A stretch of 64,000 nucleotides of DNA. Origin: Cepaea nemoralis. Its lineage: Eukaryota > Mollusca > Gastropoda > Stylommatophora > Helicidae. The notes below the pieces were generated by a model. That model did not search any database and was not told the DNA's origin. It saw only the letters and a program-made list of their open reading frames with translations. Location: NCBI GenBank assembly GCA_014155875.1, contig JACEFZ010017696.1:248001-312000 (forward strand), given 5' to 3'. Every line of letters starts with the position of its first letter. The stretch's first letter is position 1. Positions 1 through 12,030 of the stretch are shown piece after piece. The translations under genes and the position numbers were made by a program.

Positions 1-1146
1 CACTGTATTATAATGTTATAAGATAACTGATTACTTGTTCTTGGTGTCCTACTGTATTATAATGTTATAAGATAACTGATTACTTGTTCTTGGTGTCCCA
101 CTGTATTATAATGTTTTAAGATAACTGATTACTTGTTCTTGGTGTCCTACTGTATTATAATGTTATAAGATAACTGATTACTTGTTCTTGGTGTCCCACT
201 GTATTATAATGATATAAGAGAACTGATTACTTGTTCTTAGTGTCCCACTGTATTATAATGTTATAAGATAACTGATTACTTGTTCTTGGTGTCCCACTGT
301 ATTATAATGTTATAAGATAACTGATTACTTGTTCTTAGTGTTCCACTGTATTATAATGTTATAAGATAACTGATTACTTGTTCTTGGTGTCCCACTGTAT
401 TATAATGATATAAGAGAACTGATTACTTGTTCTTAGTGTCCCACTGTATTATAATGTTATAAGAGAACTGATTACTTTTTCTTAGTGTCCCACTGTATTA
501 TAATGATATAAGATAACTGATTACTTGTTCTTAGTGTCCCACTGTATTATAATGTTATAAGAGAACTGATTAATTGTTCTTAGTGTCCCACTGTATTATA
601 ATGATATAAGATAACTGATTACTTGTTCCTAGTGTCCCACTGTATTATAATGTTATAAGATAACTGATTACTTGTTCTTAGTGTCCCACTGTATTATAAT
701 GATATAAGATAACTGATTACTTGTTCTTGGTGTCCCACTGTATTATAATGTTATAAGATAACTGATTACTTGTTCTTGGTGTCCCACTGTATTATAATGT
801 TATAAGATAACTGATTACTTGTTCTTGGTGTCCCACTGTATTATAATGATATAAGAGAACTGATTACTTGTTCTTGGTGTCCCACTGCATTATAATGTTA
901 TAAGATAACTGATTACTTGTTCTTGGTGTCCCACTGTATTATAATGTTATAAGAGAACTGATTACTTGTTCTTGGTGTCCCACTGTATTATAATGTTATA
1001 AGAGAACTTATTACTTGTTCTTGGTGTCCTACTGTATTATAATGTTATAAGAGAACTGATTACTTGTTCTTAGTGTCCCACTGTATTATAATGTTATAAG
1101 AGAACTGATTACTTGTTCTTAGTGTCCCACTGTATTATAATGATAT
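1..1146. repeat. 49-bp tandem minisatellite (about 23 copies, cut by the window edge)
   Basis: A 49-bp unit beginning near ACTGTATTATAATGTTATAAG repeats head to tail from base 1. Copies differ at a few recurrent positions: GTTATAAG or GATATAAG, AGATAAC or AGAGAAC, CTTGG or CTTAG, and CCCAC or CCTAC. The array decays after about 1140 into diverged sequence. It is AT-rich and no coding frame is supported. It lies upstream of the first exon recognised here, probably in an intron or the 5' flank. The left limit lies outside the window. Confidence 0.95.
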
Positions 1147-1306
1147 GAGAGAATTGATTGGTGATCCACTCTGTTTATTGAAGTGTAAAAGAATTGATTG
1201 TTTCTCCTGGGTGCAAACATTCTATCACAAAAATACAACATAACTGATCACTTGATTTTGAAATCCCACTCTGGAGTATATTAACATAGCATGATTTATT
1301 TTTCAG
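1147..1306. other. Non-coding flank ending in a splice acceptor
   Basis: This stretch is AT-rich, partly decayed 49-bp repeat material. It ends in a pyrimidine-rich tract and AG at 1305-1306 (ATTTATTTTTCAG), a good match to a 3' splice site for the short exon that follows. I see no gene in it. Confidence 0.55.
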
Positions 1307-1375
1307 ACCTCAAGCAGCACCCAATCATGGTTTCCATTTAAGGCTGAAATAGTGAAGATGGAATCAGACTGTCAT
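1307..1375 (+). CDS. Candidate exon 1 of the zinc-finger gene (start codon at 1358)
   Basis: This is a 69-nt segment between a strong acceptor (TTTTTCAG, ending at 1306) and a consensus donor (CAT|GTGAGT, at 1376). It is open in the frame of the ATG at 1358-1360, whose AAGATGG context suits translation initiation. That start gives M-E-S-D-C-H, ending in phase 0. The exon at 10767 also begins in phase 0, so the two join in frame. The frame is open upstream of the ATG to the acceptor, so an earlier start in another exon remains possible. The protein family of these residues is not recognised. The model rests on splice signals and phase agreement, not on transcripts. Confidence 0.5.
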
Positions 1376-1800
1376 GTGAGTTCATCTTGTTTTGCTTCAT
1401 TCTTCAGAAATTATTACATTGACAATGTTTGAACTATATAATGTGAGCATTCATTTGTGTGGAAACACAGATCATGTCATTGGTGTAGTTTGTCATGATA
1501 ACAGCACATGACATTGAAGTAGTATTTGTTAGAGAAGCCTTTTATGTTGTCCTGTTTCTAACAGTGCACTTCAGTATTATATCTCCAGCTGTTTCTCTAT
1601 TATCTGTGCAGGACAAGTTATAAATGTAACAAAGATGTCAACTGAACAGCAAAGTTATGATTTATGAAATCATTTGTGTCACTTTTAGTTTCTGACTTAA
1701 CTAGTCAATTTCAATAGAAATAATTTAGTATTGTTTCCAGGTAATCTATCTTATAGTCCATGCTGTATGATTTGGGTGTCATGATGTCTACAGCCTCACG
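1376..1800. other. Intron sequence, nothing recognised
   Basis: This AT-rich stretch lies between the candidate exon-1 donor and the 54-bp array. It contains no long open frame, no transposon protein fragment and no RNA gene that I can recognise. Confidence 0.5.
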
Positions 1801-4800
1801 TGTTTTCAGTCATTATGAAGAAAGATGTTCCTCCATGCTACATTGTCCACTTGTCTAGTTCAATCATTGTGGAGACAGATGTTCCTCCATGCTACATTGT
1901 TCAATTGTCTGGTTCAGTCATTGTGGGAATAGATGTTCCTCCATGCTACATTGTCCAGTTCTCTAGTTCAATCATTGTGGAGACATGTTCCTCCACGCTA
2001 CATTGTCCAGTTGTCTAGTTCAATCATTGTGGAGATAGATGTTCCTCCATGCTACATTGTCCAGTTGTCTAGTTCAGTCATTGTGGAGACAGATGTTCCT
2101 CCATGCTACATTGTCTAGTTGTCTATTTCAATCATTGTGGAGATAGATGTTCCTCCATGCTACATTGTCCAGTTGTCTAGTTCAGTCATTGTGGAGACAG
2201 ATGTTCCTCCATGCTACATTGTCTAGTTGTCTATTTCAATCATTGTGGAGATAGATGTTCCTCCATGCTACATTGTCTAGTTGTCTATTTCAATCATTGT
2301 GGAGATAGATGTTCCTCCATGCTACATTGTCCAGTTGCCTAGTTCAATCATTGTGGAGATAGATGTTCCTCCATGCTACATTGTCTAGTTGTCTATTTCA
2401 ATCATTGTGGAGATAGATGTTCCCCCATGCTACATTGTCCAGTTGCCTAGTTCAATCATTGTGGAGATAGATGTTCCTCCATGCTACATTGTCCAGTTGT
2501 CTAGTTCAGTCATTGTGGAGACAGATGTTCCTCCATGCTACATTGTCTAGTTGTCTATTTCAATCATTGTGGAGATAGATGTTCCCCCATGCTACATTGT
2601 CCAGTTGTCTAGTTCAATCATTGTGGAGATAGATGTTCCTCCATGCTACATTGTCCAGTTGTCTAGTTCAGTCATTGTGGAGACAGATGTTCCTCCATGC
2701 TACATTGTCTAGTTGTCTATTTCAATCATTGTGGAGATAGATGTTCCCCCATGCTACATTGTCCAGTTGTCTAGTTCACTCATTGTGGAGATAGATGTTC
2801 CTCCATGCTACATTGTCCAGTTGCCTAGTTCAATCATTGTGGAGATAGATGTTCCTCCATGCTACATTGTCTAGTTGTCTATTTCAATCATTGTGGAGAT
2901 AGATGTTCCCCCATGCTACATTGTCCAGTTGCCTAGTTCAATCATTGTGGAGATAGATGTTCCTCCATGCTACATTGTCCAGTTGTCTAGTTCAGTCATT
3001 GTGGAGACAGATGTTCCTCCATGCTACATTGTCTAGTTGTCTATTTCAATCATTGTGGAGATAGATGTTCCCCCATGCTACATTGTCCAGTTGTCTATTT
3101 CAATCATTGTGGAGACAGATGTTCCCCCATGCTACATTGTCCAGTTGTCTATTTCAATCATTGTGGAGATAGATGTTCCCCCATGCTACATTGTCTAGTT
3201 GTCTAGTTCAGTCATTGTGGAGATAGATGTTCCTCCATGCTACATTGTCTAGTTGTCTATTTCAATCATTGTGGAGATAGATGTTCCTCCATGCTACATT
3301 GTCTAGTTGTCTATTTCAATCATTGTGGAGATAGATGTTCCTCCATGCTACATTGTCCAGTTGTCTAGTTCAGTCATTGTGGAGACAGATGTTCCTCCAT
3401 GCTACATTGTCTAGTTGTCTATTTCAATCATTGTGGAGATAGATGTTCCCCCATGCTACATTGTCCAGTTGTCTAGTTCAGTCATTGTGGAGACAGATGT
3501 TCCTCCATGCTACATTGTCTAGTTGTCTAGTTCAATCATTGTGGAGATAGATGTTCCTCCATGCTACATCGTCTAGTTGTCTAGTTCAATCATTGTGGAG
3601 ATAGATGTTCCTCCATGCTACATTGTCCAGTTGTCTAGTTCAATCATTGTGGAGATAGATGTTCCTCCATGCTACATTGTCCAGTTGTCTAGTTCAGTCA
3701 TTGTGGAGATAGATGTTCCTCCATGCTACATTGTCTAGTTGTCTAGTTCAATCATTGTGGAGATAGATGTTCCTCCATGCTACATTGTCTAGTTGTCTAG
3801 TTCAATCATTGTGGAGATAGATGTTCCTCCATGCTACATTGTCCAGTTGTCTAGTTCAGTCATTGTGGAGATAGATGTTCCTCCATGCTACATTGTCCAG
3901 TTCTCTAGTTCAGTCATTGTGGAGATAGATGTTCCTCCATGCTACATTGTCCAGTTGTCTAGTTCAGTCATTGTGGAGACAGATGTTCCTCCATGCTACA
4001 TTGTCTAGTTGTCTATTTCAATCATTGTGGAGATAGATGTTCCCCCATGCTACATTGTCTAGTTGTCTAGTTCAATCATTGTGGAGATAGATGTTCCCCC
4101 ATGCTACATTGTCTAGTTGTCTATTTCAATCATTGTGGAGATAGATGTTCCCCCATGCTACATTGTCCAGTTCTCTAGTTCAATCTCATTGTGGAGATAG
4201 ATGTTCCCCCATGCTACATTGTCTAGTTGTCTAGTTCAGTCATTGTGGAGATAGATGTTCCTCCATGCTACATTGTCTAGTTGTCTATTTCAATCATTGT
4301 GGAGATAGATGTTCCTCCATGCTACATTGTCCAGTTGTCTAGTTCAATCATTGTGGAGATAGATGTTCCTCCATGCTACATTGTCCAGTTGTCTAGTTCA
4401 GTCATTGTGGAGACAGATGTTCCTCCATGCTACATTGTCCAGTTGTCCAGTTCAATCCTTGTGGAGACAGATGTTCCTCCATGCTACATTGTCCAGTTGT
4501 CTAGATCAATCATTGTGGAGACAGATGTTCCTCCATGCTACATTGTCCAGTTGTCTATTTCAATCATTGTGGAGATAGATGTTCCTCCATGCTACATTGT
4601 CCAGTTGTCTAGATCAATCATTGTGGAGATAGATGTTCCTCCATGCTACATTGTCCAGTTGTCTAGATCAATCATTGTGGAGATAGATGTTCCTCCATGC
4701 TACATTGTCCAGTTGTCTAGATCAATCATTGTGGAGATAGATGTTCCTCCATGCTACATTGTCTAGTTGTCTATTTCAATCATTGTGGAGATAGATGTTC

Positions 4801-7800
4801 CTCCATGCTACATTGTCCAGTTGTCTAGTTCAATCATTGTGGAGATAGATGTTCCTCCATGCTACATTGTCTAGTTGTCTATTTCAATCATTGTGGAGAT
4901 AGATGTTCCTCCATGCTACATTGTCCAGTTGTCTAGTTCAGTCATTGTGGAGACAGATGTTCCTCCATGCTATATTGCCCAGTTCAGTTCTTGTGGAGAC
5001 AGATGTTCCTCCATGCTACATTGTCCAGTTGTCTATTTCAATCATTGTGGAGATAGATGTTCCTCCATGCTACATTGTCTAGTTGTCTATTTCAATCATT
5101 GTGGAGATAGATGTTCCTCCATGCTACATTGTCCAGTTGTCTAGTTCAATCATTGTGGAGATAGATGTTCCTCCATGCTACATTGTCTAGTTGTCTATTT
5201 CAATCATTGTGGAGATAGATGTTCCTCCATGCTACATTGTCCAGTTGTCTATTTCAATCATTGTGGAGACAGATGTTCCTCCATGCTACATTGTCCAGTT
5301 GTCTATTTCAATCATTGTGGAGATAGATGTTCCTCCATGCTACATTGTCCAGTTGTCTAGTTCAGTCATTGTGGAGATAGATGTTCCTCCATGCTACATT
5401 GTCTAGTTGTCTATTTCAATCATTGTGGAGATAGATGTTCCTCCATGCTACATTGTCCAGTTGTCTAGTTCAATCATTGTGGAGATAGATGTTCCTCCAT
5501 GCTACATTGTCCAGTTGTCTATTTCAATCATTGTGGAGATAGATGTTCCTCCATGCTACATTGTCCAGTTGTCTAGTTCAATCATTGTGGAGATAGATGT
5601 TCCTCCATGCTACATTGTCCAGTTGTCTATTTCAATCATTGTGGAGATAGATGTTCCTCCATGCTACATTGTCCAGTTGTCTAGTTCAATCATTGTGGAG
5701 ATAGATGTTCCTCCATGCTACATTGTCTAGTTGTCTATTTCAATCATTGTGGAGATAGATGTTCCTCCATGCTACATTGTCCAGTTGTCTATTTCAATCA
5801 TTGTGGAGATAGATGTTCCTCCATGCTACATTGTCCAGTTGTCTAGTTCAGTCATTGTGGAGACAGATGTTCCTCCATGCTATATTGCCCAGTTCAGTTC
5901 ATTGTGGAGACAGATGTTCCTCCATGCTACATTGTCCAGTTGTCTATTTCATCATTGTGGAGATAGATGTTCCTCCATGCTACATTGTCTAGTTGTCTAG
6001 TTCAATCATTGTGGAGATAGATGTTCCTCCATGCTACATTGTCTAGTTGTCTATTTCAATCATTGTGGAGACAGATGTTCCTCCATGCTATATTGCCCAG
6101 TTCAGTTCTTGTGGAGACAGATGTTCCTCCATGCTACATTGTCCAGTTGTCTATTTCAATCATTGTGGAGATAGATGTTCCTCCATGCTACATTGTCTAG
6201 TTGTCTAGTTCAGTCATTGTGGAGATAGATGTTCCTCCATGCTACATTGTCCAGTTCTCTAGTTCAGTCATTGTGGAGATAGATGTTCCTCCATGCTACA
6301 TTGTCCAGTTGTCTAGTTCAGTCATTGTGGAGACAGATGTTCCTCCATGCTACATTGTCTAGTTGTCTATTTCAATCATTGTGGAGATAGATGTTCCCCC
6401 ATGCTACATTGTCCAGTTGTCTATTTCAATCATTGTGGAGACAGATGTTCCCCCATGCTACATTGTCCAGTTGTCTATTTCAATCATTGTGGAGATAGAT
6501 GTTCCCCCATGCTACATTGTCTAGTTGTCTAGTTCAGTCATTGTGGAGATAGATGTTCCTCCATGCTACATTGTCTAGTTGTCTATTTCAATCATTGTGG
6601 AGATAGATGTTCCTCCATGCTACATTGTCCAGTTGTCTAGTTCAATCATTGTGGAGATAGATGTTCCTCCATGCTACATTGTCCAGTTGTCTAGTTCAAT
6701 CATTGTGGAGATAGATGTTCCTCCATGCTACATTGTCCAGTTGTCTAGTTCAATCATTGTGGAGATAGATGTTCCTCCATGCTACATTGTCCAGTTGTCT
6801 AGTTCAATCATTGTGGAGATAGATGTTCCTCCATGCTACATTGTCCAGTTGTCTAGTTCAATCATTGTGGAGATAGATGTTCCTCCATGCTACATCATCT
6901 AGTTGTCTAGTTCAATCATTGTGGAGATAGATGTTCCTCCATGCTACATTGTCCAGTTGTCTAGTTCAGTCATTGTGGAGATAGATGTTCCTCCATGCTA
7001 CATTGTCCAGTTGTCTAGTTCAATCATTGTGGAGACAGATGTTCCTCCATGCTACATTGTCCAGTTGTCTAGATCAATCATTGTGGAGACAGATGTTCCT
7101 CCATGCTACATTGTCCAGTTGTCTAGTTCAATCATTGTGGAGATAGATGTTCCTCCATGCTACATTGTCCAGTTGTCTATTTCAATCAATTGTGGAGATA
7201 GATGTTCCTCCATAGCTACATTGTCCAGTTGTCTAGTTCAATCATTGTGGAGATAGATGTTCCTCCATGCTACATTGTCCTAGTTGTCTATTTCAATCAT
7301 TGTGGAGATAGATGTTCCTCCATGCTACATTGTCCAGTTGTCTAGTTCAGTCATTGTGGAGACAGATGTTCCTCCATGCTATATTGTCCAGTGTCTAGTT
7401 CAGTCTTGTGGAGACAGATGTTCCTCCATGCTACATTGTCCAGTTGTCTATTTCAATCATTGTGGAGATAGATGTTCCTCCATGCTACATTGTCTAGTTG
7501 TCTATTTCAATCATTGTGGAGATAGATGTTCCTCCATGCTACATTGTCCAGTTGTCTAGTTTCAATCATTGTGGAGATAGATGTTCCTCCATGCTACATT
7601 GTCTAGTTGTCTAGTTTCAATCATGTGGAGATAGATGTTCCTCCATGCTACATTGTCCAGTTGTCTAGTTCAATCATTGTGGAGATAGATGTTCCTCCAT
7701 GCTACATTGTCCAGTTGTCTAGTTCAATCATTGTGGAGATAGATGTTCCTCCATGCTACATTGTCCAGTTGTCTAGTTCAATCATTGTGGAGATAGATGT

Positions 7801-9585
7801 TCCTCCATGCTACATTGTCCAGTTTGTCTATTTCAATCATTGTGGAGATAGATGTTCCTCCATGCTACATTGTCCAGTTGTCTAGTTCAATCATTGTGGA
7901 GATAGATGTTCCTCCATGCTACATTGTCTAGTTGTCTATTTCAATCATTGTGGAGATAGATGTTCCTCCATGCTACATTGTCCAGTTGTCTATTTCAATC
8001 ATTGTGGAGATAGATGTTCCTCCATGCTACATTGTCTAGTTGTCTATTTCAATCATTGTGGAGATAGATGTTCCTCCATGCTACATTGTCTAGTTGTCTA
8101 TTTCAATCATTGTGGAGACAGATGTTCCTCCATGCTATATTGCCCAGTGTCAGTTTCTTGTGGAGACAGATGTTCCTCCATGCTACATTGTCCAGTTGTC
8201 TATTTCAATCATTGTGGAGATAGATGTTCCTCCATGCTACATTGTCTAGTTGTCTATTTCAATCATTGTGGAGATAGATGTTCCTCCATGCTACATTGTC
8301 CAGTTGTCTAGTTCAATCATTGTGGAGATAGATGTTCCTCCATGCTACATTGTCTAGTTGTCTATTTCAATCATTGTGGAGATAGATGTTCCTCCATGCT
8401 ACATTGTCCAGTTGTCTAGTTCAGTCATTGTGGAGACAGATGTTCCTCCATGCTATATTGCCCAGTTCAGTTCTTGTGGAGACAGATGTTCCTCCATGCT
8501 ATATTGCCCAGTTCAGTTCTTGTGGAGACAGATGTTCCTCCATGCTACATTGTCTAGTTGTCTATTTCAATCATTGTGGAGATAGATGTTCCTCCATGCT
8601 ACATTGTCCAGTTGTCTAGTTCAATCATTGTGGAGACACATGTTCCTCCACGCTACATTGTCCAGTTGTCTATTTCAATCATTGTGGAGACAGATGTTCC
8701 TCCATGCTACATTGTCCAGTTGTCTAGTTCAATCATTGTGGAGACACATGTTCCTCCACGCTACATTGTCCAGTTGTCTAGTTCAATCATTGTGGAGACA
8801 CATGTTCCTCCATGCTACATTGTCCAGTTGTCTAGTTCAATCATTGTGGAGACACATGTTCCTCCATGCTACATTGTCCAGTTGTCTAGTTCAATCATTG
8901 TGGAGACAGATGTTCCTCCATGCTACATTGTCCAGTTGTCTATTTCAATCATTGTGGAGATAGATGTTCCTCCATGCTACATTGTCCAGTTGTCTATTTC
9001 AATCATTGTGGAGACACATGTTCCTCCACGCTACATTGTCCAGTTGTCTAGTTCAGTCATTGTGGAGACAGATGTTCCTCCATGCTATATTGCCCAGTTC
9101 AGTTCTTGTGGAGACAGATGTTCCTCCATGCTACATTGTCTAGTTGTCTAGTTCAGTCCTTGTGGAGACAGATGTTCCTCCATGCTACATTGTCCAGTTG
9201 TCTAGTTCAGTCATTGTGGAGACAGATGTTCCTCCATGCTACATTGTCCAATTGTCTAGTTCAATCATTGTGAAGATAGATGTTCCTCCATGCTACATTG
9301 TCCAGTTGTCTAGTTCAGTCATTGTGGAGACAGATGTTCCTCCATTCTACATTGTCTAGTTGTCTATTTCAATCATTGTGGAGATAGATGTTCCTCCAGT
9401 TATCTAGTTCAATTATTGTGGAGACACATGTTCCTCCACGCTACATTGTCCAGTTGTCCAGTTCAGTCCTTGTGGAGACAGATGTTCCTCCACGCTACAT
9501 TGTCCAGTTGTCTATTTCAATTATTGTGGAGATAGATGTTCCTCCATGCTACCTTGTCCAGTTGTCTAGTTCAGAGGTAGAAAAT
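1801..9585. repeat. 54-bp minisatellite, about 144 copies, inside candidate intron 1
   Basis: The 54-bp unit (starting GTTCCTCCATGCTACATTGT) repeats for nearly 7.8 kb. Its length is a multiple of three, so open frames of up to 197 codons arise with an 18-residue period. Copies differ at a few biallelic sites: GTCCAG or GTCTAG, CTAGTTC or CTATTTC, CAATC or CAGTC, GATA or GACA, CCTCC or CCCCC. A shortened variant (GCTATATTGCCCAGTTC followed by TTGTGGAG) recurs near 4970, 5880, 6090, 8460, 8505 and 9095. This indicates block duplication within the array. Nothing supports translation: most frames end where CAG becomes TAG, and there is no start context, signal peptide or known domain. Confidence 0.96.
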
Positions 9586-9889
9586 AACTAAACATAATTG
9601 ACGTACCAGTTGCCTTTTCTCAGGTGCCAGCATTTTGCAGATACAGGCTACATGACATGATTGGCAACTCAGGCACAAGTTAAAAATGTTCAGCACCATG
9701 GTGACCAGACACCTGGATTTGTCTACCCCTGGTCTAGGATCTGATACTTAGCTCTTCCCTTGTCTCTCTAGTATAACAGCCAGTCCCCTTTTGCTAGACC
9801 AGTGTGTTCCCCATAGCTAATAACAAATGCCACATCATTCATTAATATTAGTGAGTCATGTAGTATTGATTTTTGCATTTTCCCCATGC
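9586..9889. other. Intron sequence, nothing recognised
   Basis: This is mixed-composition non-repetitive sequence between the 54-bp array and a LINE fragment. No coding or RNA signal was seen. Confidence 0.5.
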
Positions 9890-10390
9890 CTTTATAATGT
9901 ATAATGCTATCCCCTTATTCAACATATTCACACTACTAATAGTTCCCATTGCTATCTGATTGAAAGTCCTCCTGGTCTTCCCTCTCAGTTTTGAGATTCT
10001 ACCAGAATCCCTGTCATCCCTCTGCAATATCATCCTTTCAACATACGGGTTCTCAATCTATACCTTCACCTGGTCCTACAGGCATACGACCACCTCTCCC
10101 TTGTCCATGGGTAATTTACCATCAAGAAGTGCATTCCCTATCAGCCTATCAGCCTGTTCATTCCCCCACACTCCTGCATGACCAGGCCAAATAAACCATA
10201 CAATTCTCACAATCTGTGACTTCTGATGTGAGGTGAGCCATACCACATGAAACATTCCTTTCTCCACTTTACTAAGCTTACTCCTTGAGTCTGTAATGAA
10301 GTCAGTGTAAGTTGCAGTGATCTCCTCTAACCAACGGAATGCCACTGTGACTGCTTCCACCTCCATTCTCATGCTGGAGGTCATAGTGAG
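9890..10390 (-). mobile_element. LINE fragment, RNase H end (I-clade-like family 1)
   Basis: On the minus strand this encodes the C-terminal part of a LINE polyprotein. It includes an RNase H stretch (MEVEAVTVAFRWLEE), then PGHAGVWGNEQADRL and the RISKLRGKTRRTFNQIA tail. The same segment occurs in the longer copies at 16760, 32690 and 48355. The 5' side stops within the RNase H domain near 10388, and the sequence beyond (to about 10657) is unrelated. It is a decayed, 5'-truncated retrotransposon relic lying in the intron before exon 2. Confidence 0.8.
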
Positions 10391-10766
10391 GCTGTGGAAT
10401 GTTCTACACAAATACCCTTTAAATAACCCAGTCAGCAAATGCTGGGAAGGTGCATACATTACAGCTCCACAGTAATATGTCCAAAATATAAAATATCCAG
10501 TCAATGAAGAAGAACAAGAAGCAGCAACACAAAAAAATGTCAAACTAAGACGATTTATCAACACCAATAAATCTATGCTCCAATTGTTTTGTTGATAATA
10601 ATTGACTTGAAATGTTGTCTCTAGAACAGTCTGTGTATTTCTATTCTGTATCACCATTACAAAAGTTGTTGATACTTACTTACTGGTTCTAATTTGTTGT
10701 ATGATGGAGCTATTCTTACACTGTCAGGGTCTATAAAATATATATTTCTTATCCAAACGCTCTTAG
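10391..10766. other. Intron sequence ending in the exon-2 acceptor
   Basis: Non-coding. An open minus-strand frame continues from the RNase H fragment but loses all similarity to the element. The stretch ends in CTTATCCAAACGCTCTTAG at 10766, the proposed acceptor. Confidence 0.45.
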
Positions 10767-10905
10767 GCTGGTGATAACAGCACAGAAGATCAAACTTGCA
10801 ATGTTGGGACGAGTGACCACATGGATACAACAAGTGTACATCATGAAGATTTCAAACTACTGTATTTGTGTGGAGACAAACAAGGTGGTGATATATCACA
10901 ATCAG
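10767..10905 (+). CDS. Candidate exon 2 of the zinc-finger gene (acidic N-terminal region)
   Basis: A 139-nt segment, open throughout, between an acceptor (CGCTCTTAG) and a donor (AATCAG|GTATCA). Read in phase 0 it encodes A-G-D-N-S-T-E-D-Q-T-C, then SDHMDTTSVHHEDFKLLYLC and a glycine/aspartate-rich end. It finishes with one nucleotide over (phase 1, G). Every downstream candidate exon (mini-exons and zinc-finger exons) begins by supplying two nucleotides, so phases agree throughout. The region is acidic and matches no domain I recognise; it would be the N-terminal, non-zinc-finger part of the protein. The exon lies just outside the triplicated block and has no copy in units B or C. Confidence 0.6.
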
Positions 10906-11063
10906 GTATCAGTTTAACAAATCTGTTATAAACTACTTCTAGTGGATAACAACAGCCAAAGTCAGTTGCTGATTTCTATAAAGAGACAGAATAGTTAGTA
11001 GAAAGTTAATGGCAAACAGATAATAAAGTTGTGCATATAATGTCACTGGTTGTGTTTGCACAG
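10906..11063. other. Short intron; left edge of duplicated unit A
   Basis: Similarity to units B and C begins near 10982 (AGAGACAGAATAG) and continues from there. The stretch ends with a TTGTGTTTGCACAG acceptor. Confidence 0.5.
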
Positions 11064-11120
11064 AAAATCTCAGTTCCAATGTTCAGTTAGTGGATGGCAA
11101 GAATAGACAATCATCAGAAA
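11064..11120 (+). CDS. Candidate 57-nt symmetric mini-exon, unit A
   Basis: The segment lies between TGTTTGCACAG and the donor GAAA|GTAAGG. It is 57 nt, begins in phase 1 and ends in phase 1, so it can be included or skipped without changing the frame of the zinc-finger exon. With the preceding G it reads E-N-L-S-S-N-V-Q-L-V-D-G-K-N-R-Q-S-S-E. Units B and C keep its length, open frame and both splice sites, with a few substitutions (V-K-F-V and Q-S-P-E). That retention in three copies is the main support. There is no recognised domain. Confidence 0.55.
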
Positions 11121-11130
11121 GTAAGGAAGT

Positions 11131-11230
11131 ATAGCTGAAAATGTAACATAATTCTCACACAGACAGCCCTGCTCATACATATGTATAATTCTCACACAGA
11201 CAGCCCTGCTCATACATATGTATTGAACGT
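11131..11230. repeat. Short tandem repeat of a 36-39-bp unit (about 2.5 copies)
   Basis: The unit AATTCTCACACAGACAGCCC followed by TGCTCATACATATGT is tandemly repeated. The same unit is expanded in unit B (about 27536-27650) and hugely in unit C (about 43475-44185). Confidence 0.85.
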
Positions 11231-11589
11231 AGAACATGATTCTCATGTAACTGATGTTCATTGATAGACCTACTCATACACATGTTGAAAGCAGAACATT
11301 ATTCTCACACGGTTGATGTTCTTTGATAGTTCTGATACTTTCATTCCTTTTAATTCTTAACTCTTTACAACCCAGAAACTTTCCTAGCTGACGCCCAGCA
11401 GGGGAAATAATTTGTAGGAAAATTCAGGAGGGCCTAACTTTCAGTGAGGCTCAATAAATACACCTCATCTAAAGCATGTGCTATGATGCATGTTACAGGG
11501 ACAGCTGGAGAACTGCCAGAAGACAGTATTTATATCCAACATCTGGACAAGTAGAAGACAATACTGATGTTATACGGGATATGAACATC
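11231..11589. other. Intron sequence shared by the three units
   Basis: Non-coding. It is matched at about 27650-28070 and 44185-44600, including the recognisable stretch around AACCCAGAAACTTTCC. No gene was seen. Confidence 0.5.
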
Positions 11590-12030
11590 ATGTCTTGGAC
11601 ACTGAAATACTGTAACCATATTAAATGACACATTAGTTTGGAGAGAAGAGTGTTGGACACTGAAATACTGTAACCATATTAAATGACTCATTAGTTTGGA
11701 GAGAACAGTGTTGGACACTGAAATACTGTAACCATATTAAATGACACATTAGTTTGGAGAGAACAGTGTTGGACACTGAAATACTGTAACCATATTAAAT
11801 GACACATTAGTTTGGAGAGAACAGTGTTGGACACTGGAATACTGTAACCATATTAAATGACACATTAGTTTGGAGAGAACAGTGTTGGACACTGAAATAC
11901 TGTAACCATATTAAATGACACATTAGTTTGGAGAGAACAGTGTTGGACACTGAAATACTGTAACCATATTAAATGGCACATTAGTTTGGAGAGAACAGTG
12001 TTGGACACTAAAAAACTGTAACCATATTAA
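11590..12030. repeat. 58-bp tandem repeat, about 8 copies, unit A only
   Basis: The unit beginning TTGGACACTGAAATACTGTA and ending GGAGAGAACAGTG repeats at 58-bp spacing (starts near 11595, 11653, 11711, 11769, 11827, 11885, 11943, 12001). Units B (about 28073) and C (about 44603) have one copy each, so this is a local expansion. Confidence 0.93.

Noticed and set aside
1800..9591. Open frames of 60-197 codons with an 18-residue period
   Set aside because: They follow from a 54-bp repeat whose length is a multiple of three. Several frames are open at once, ends coincide with a C/T variant, and no domain or start context supports translation.
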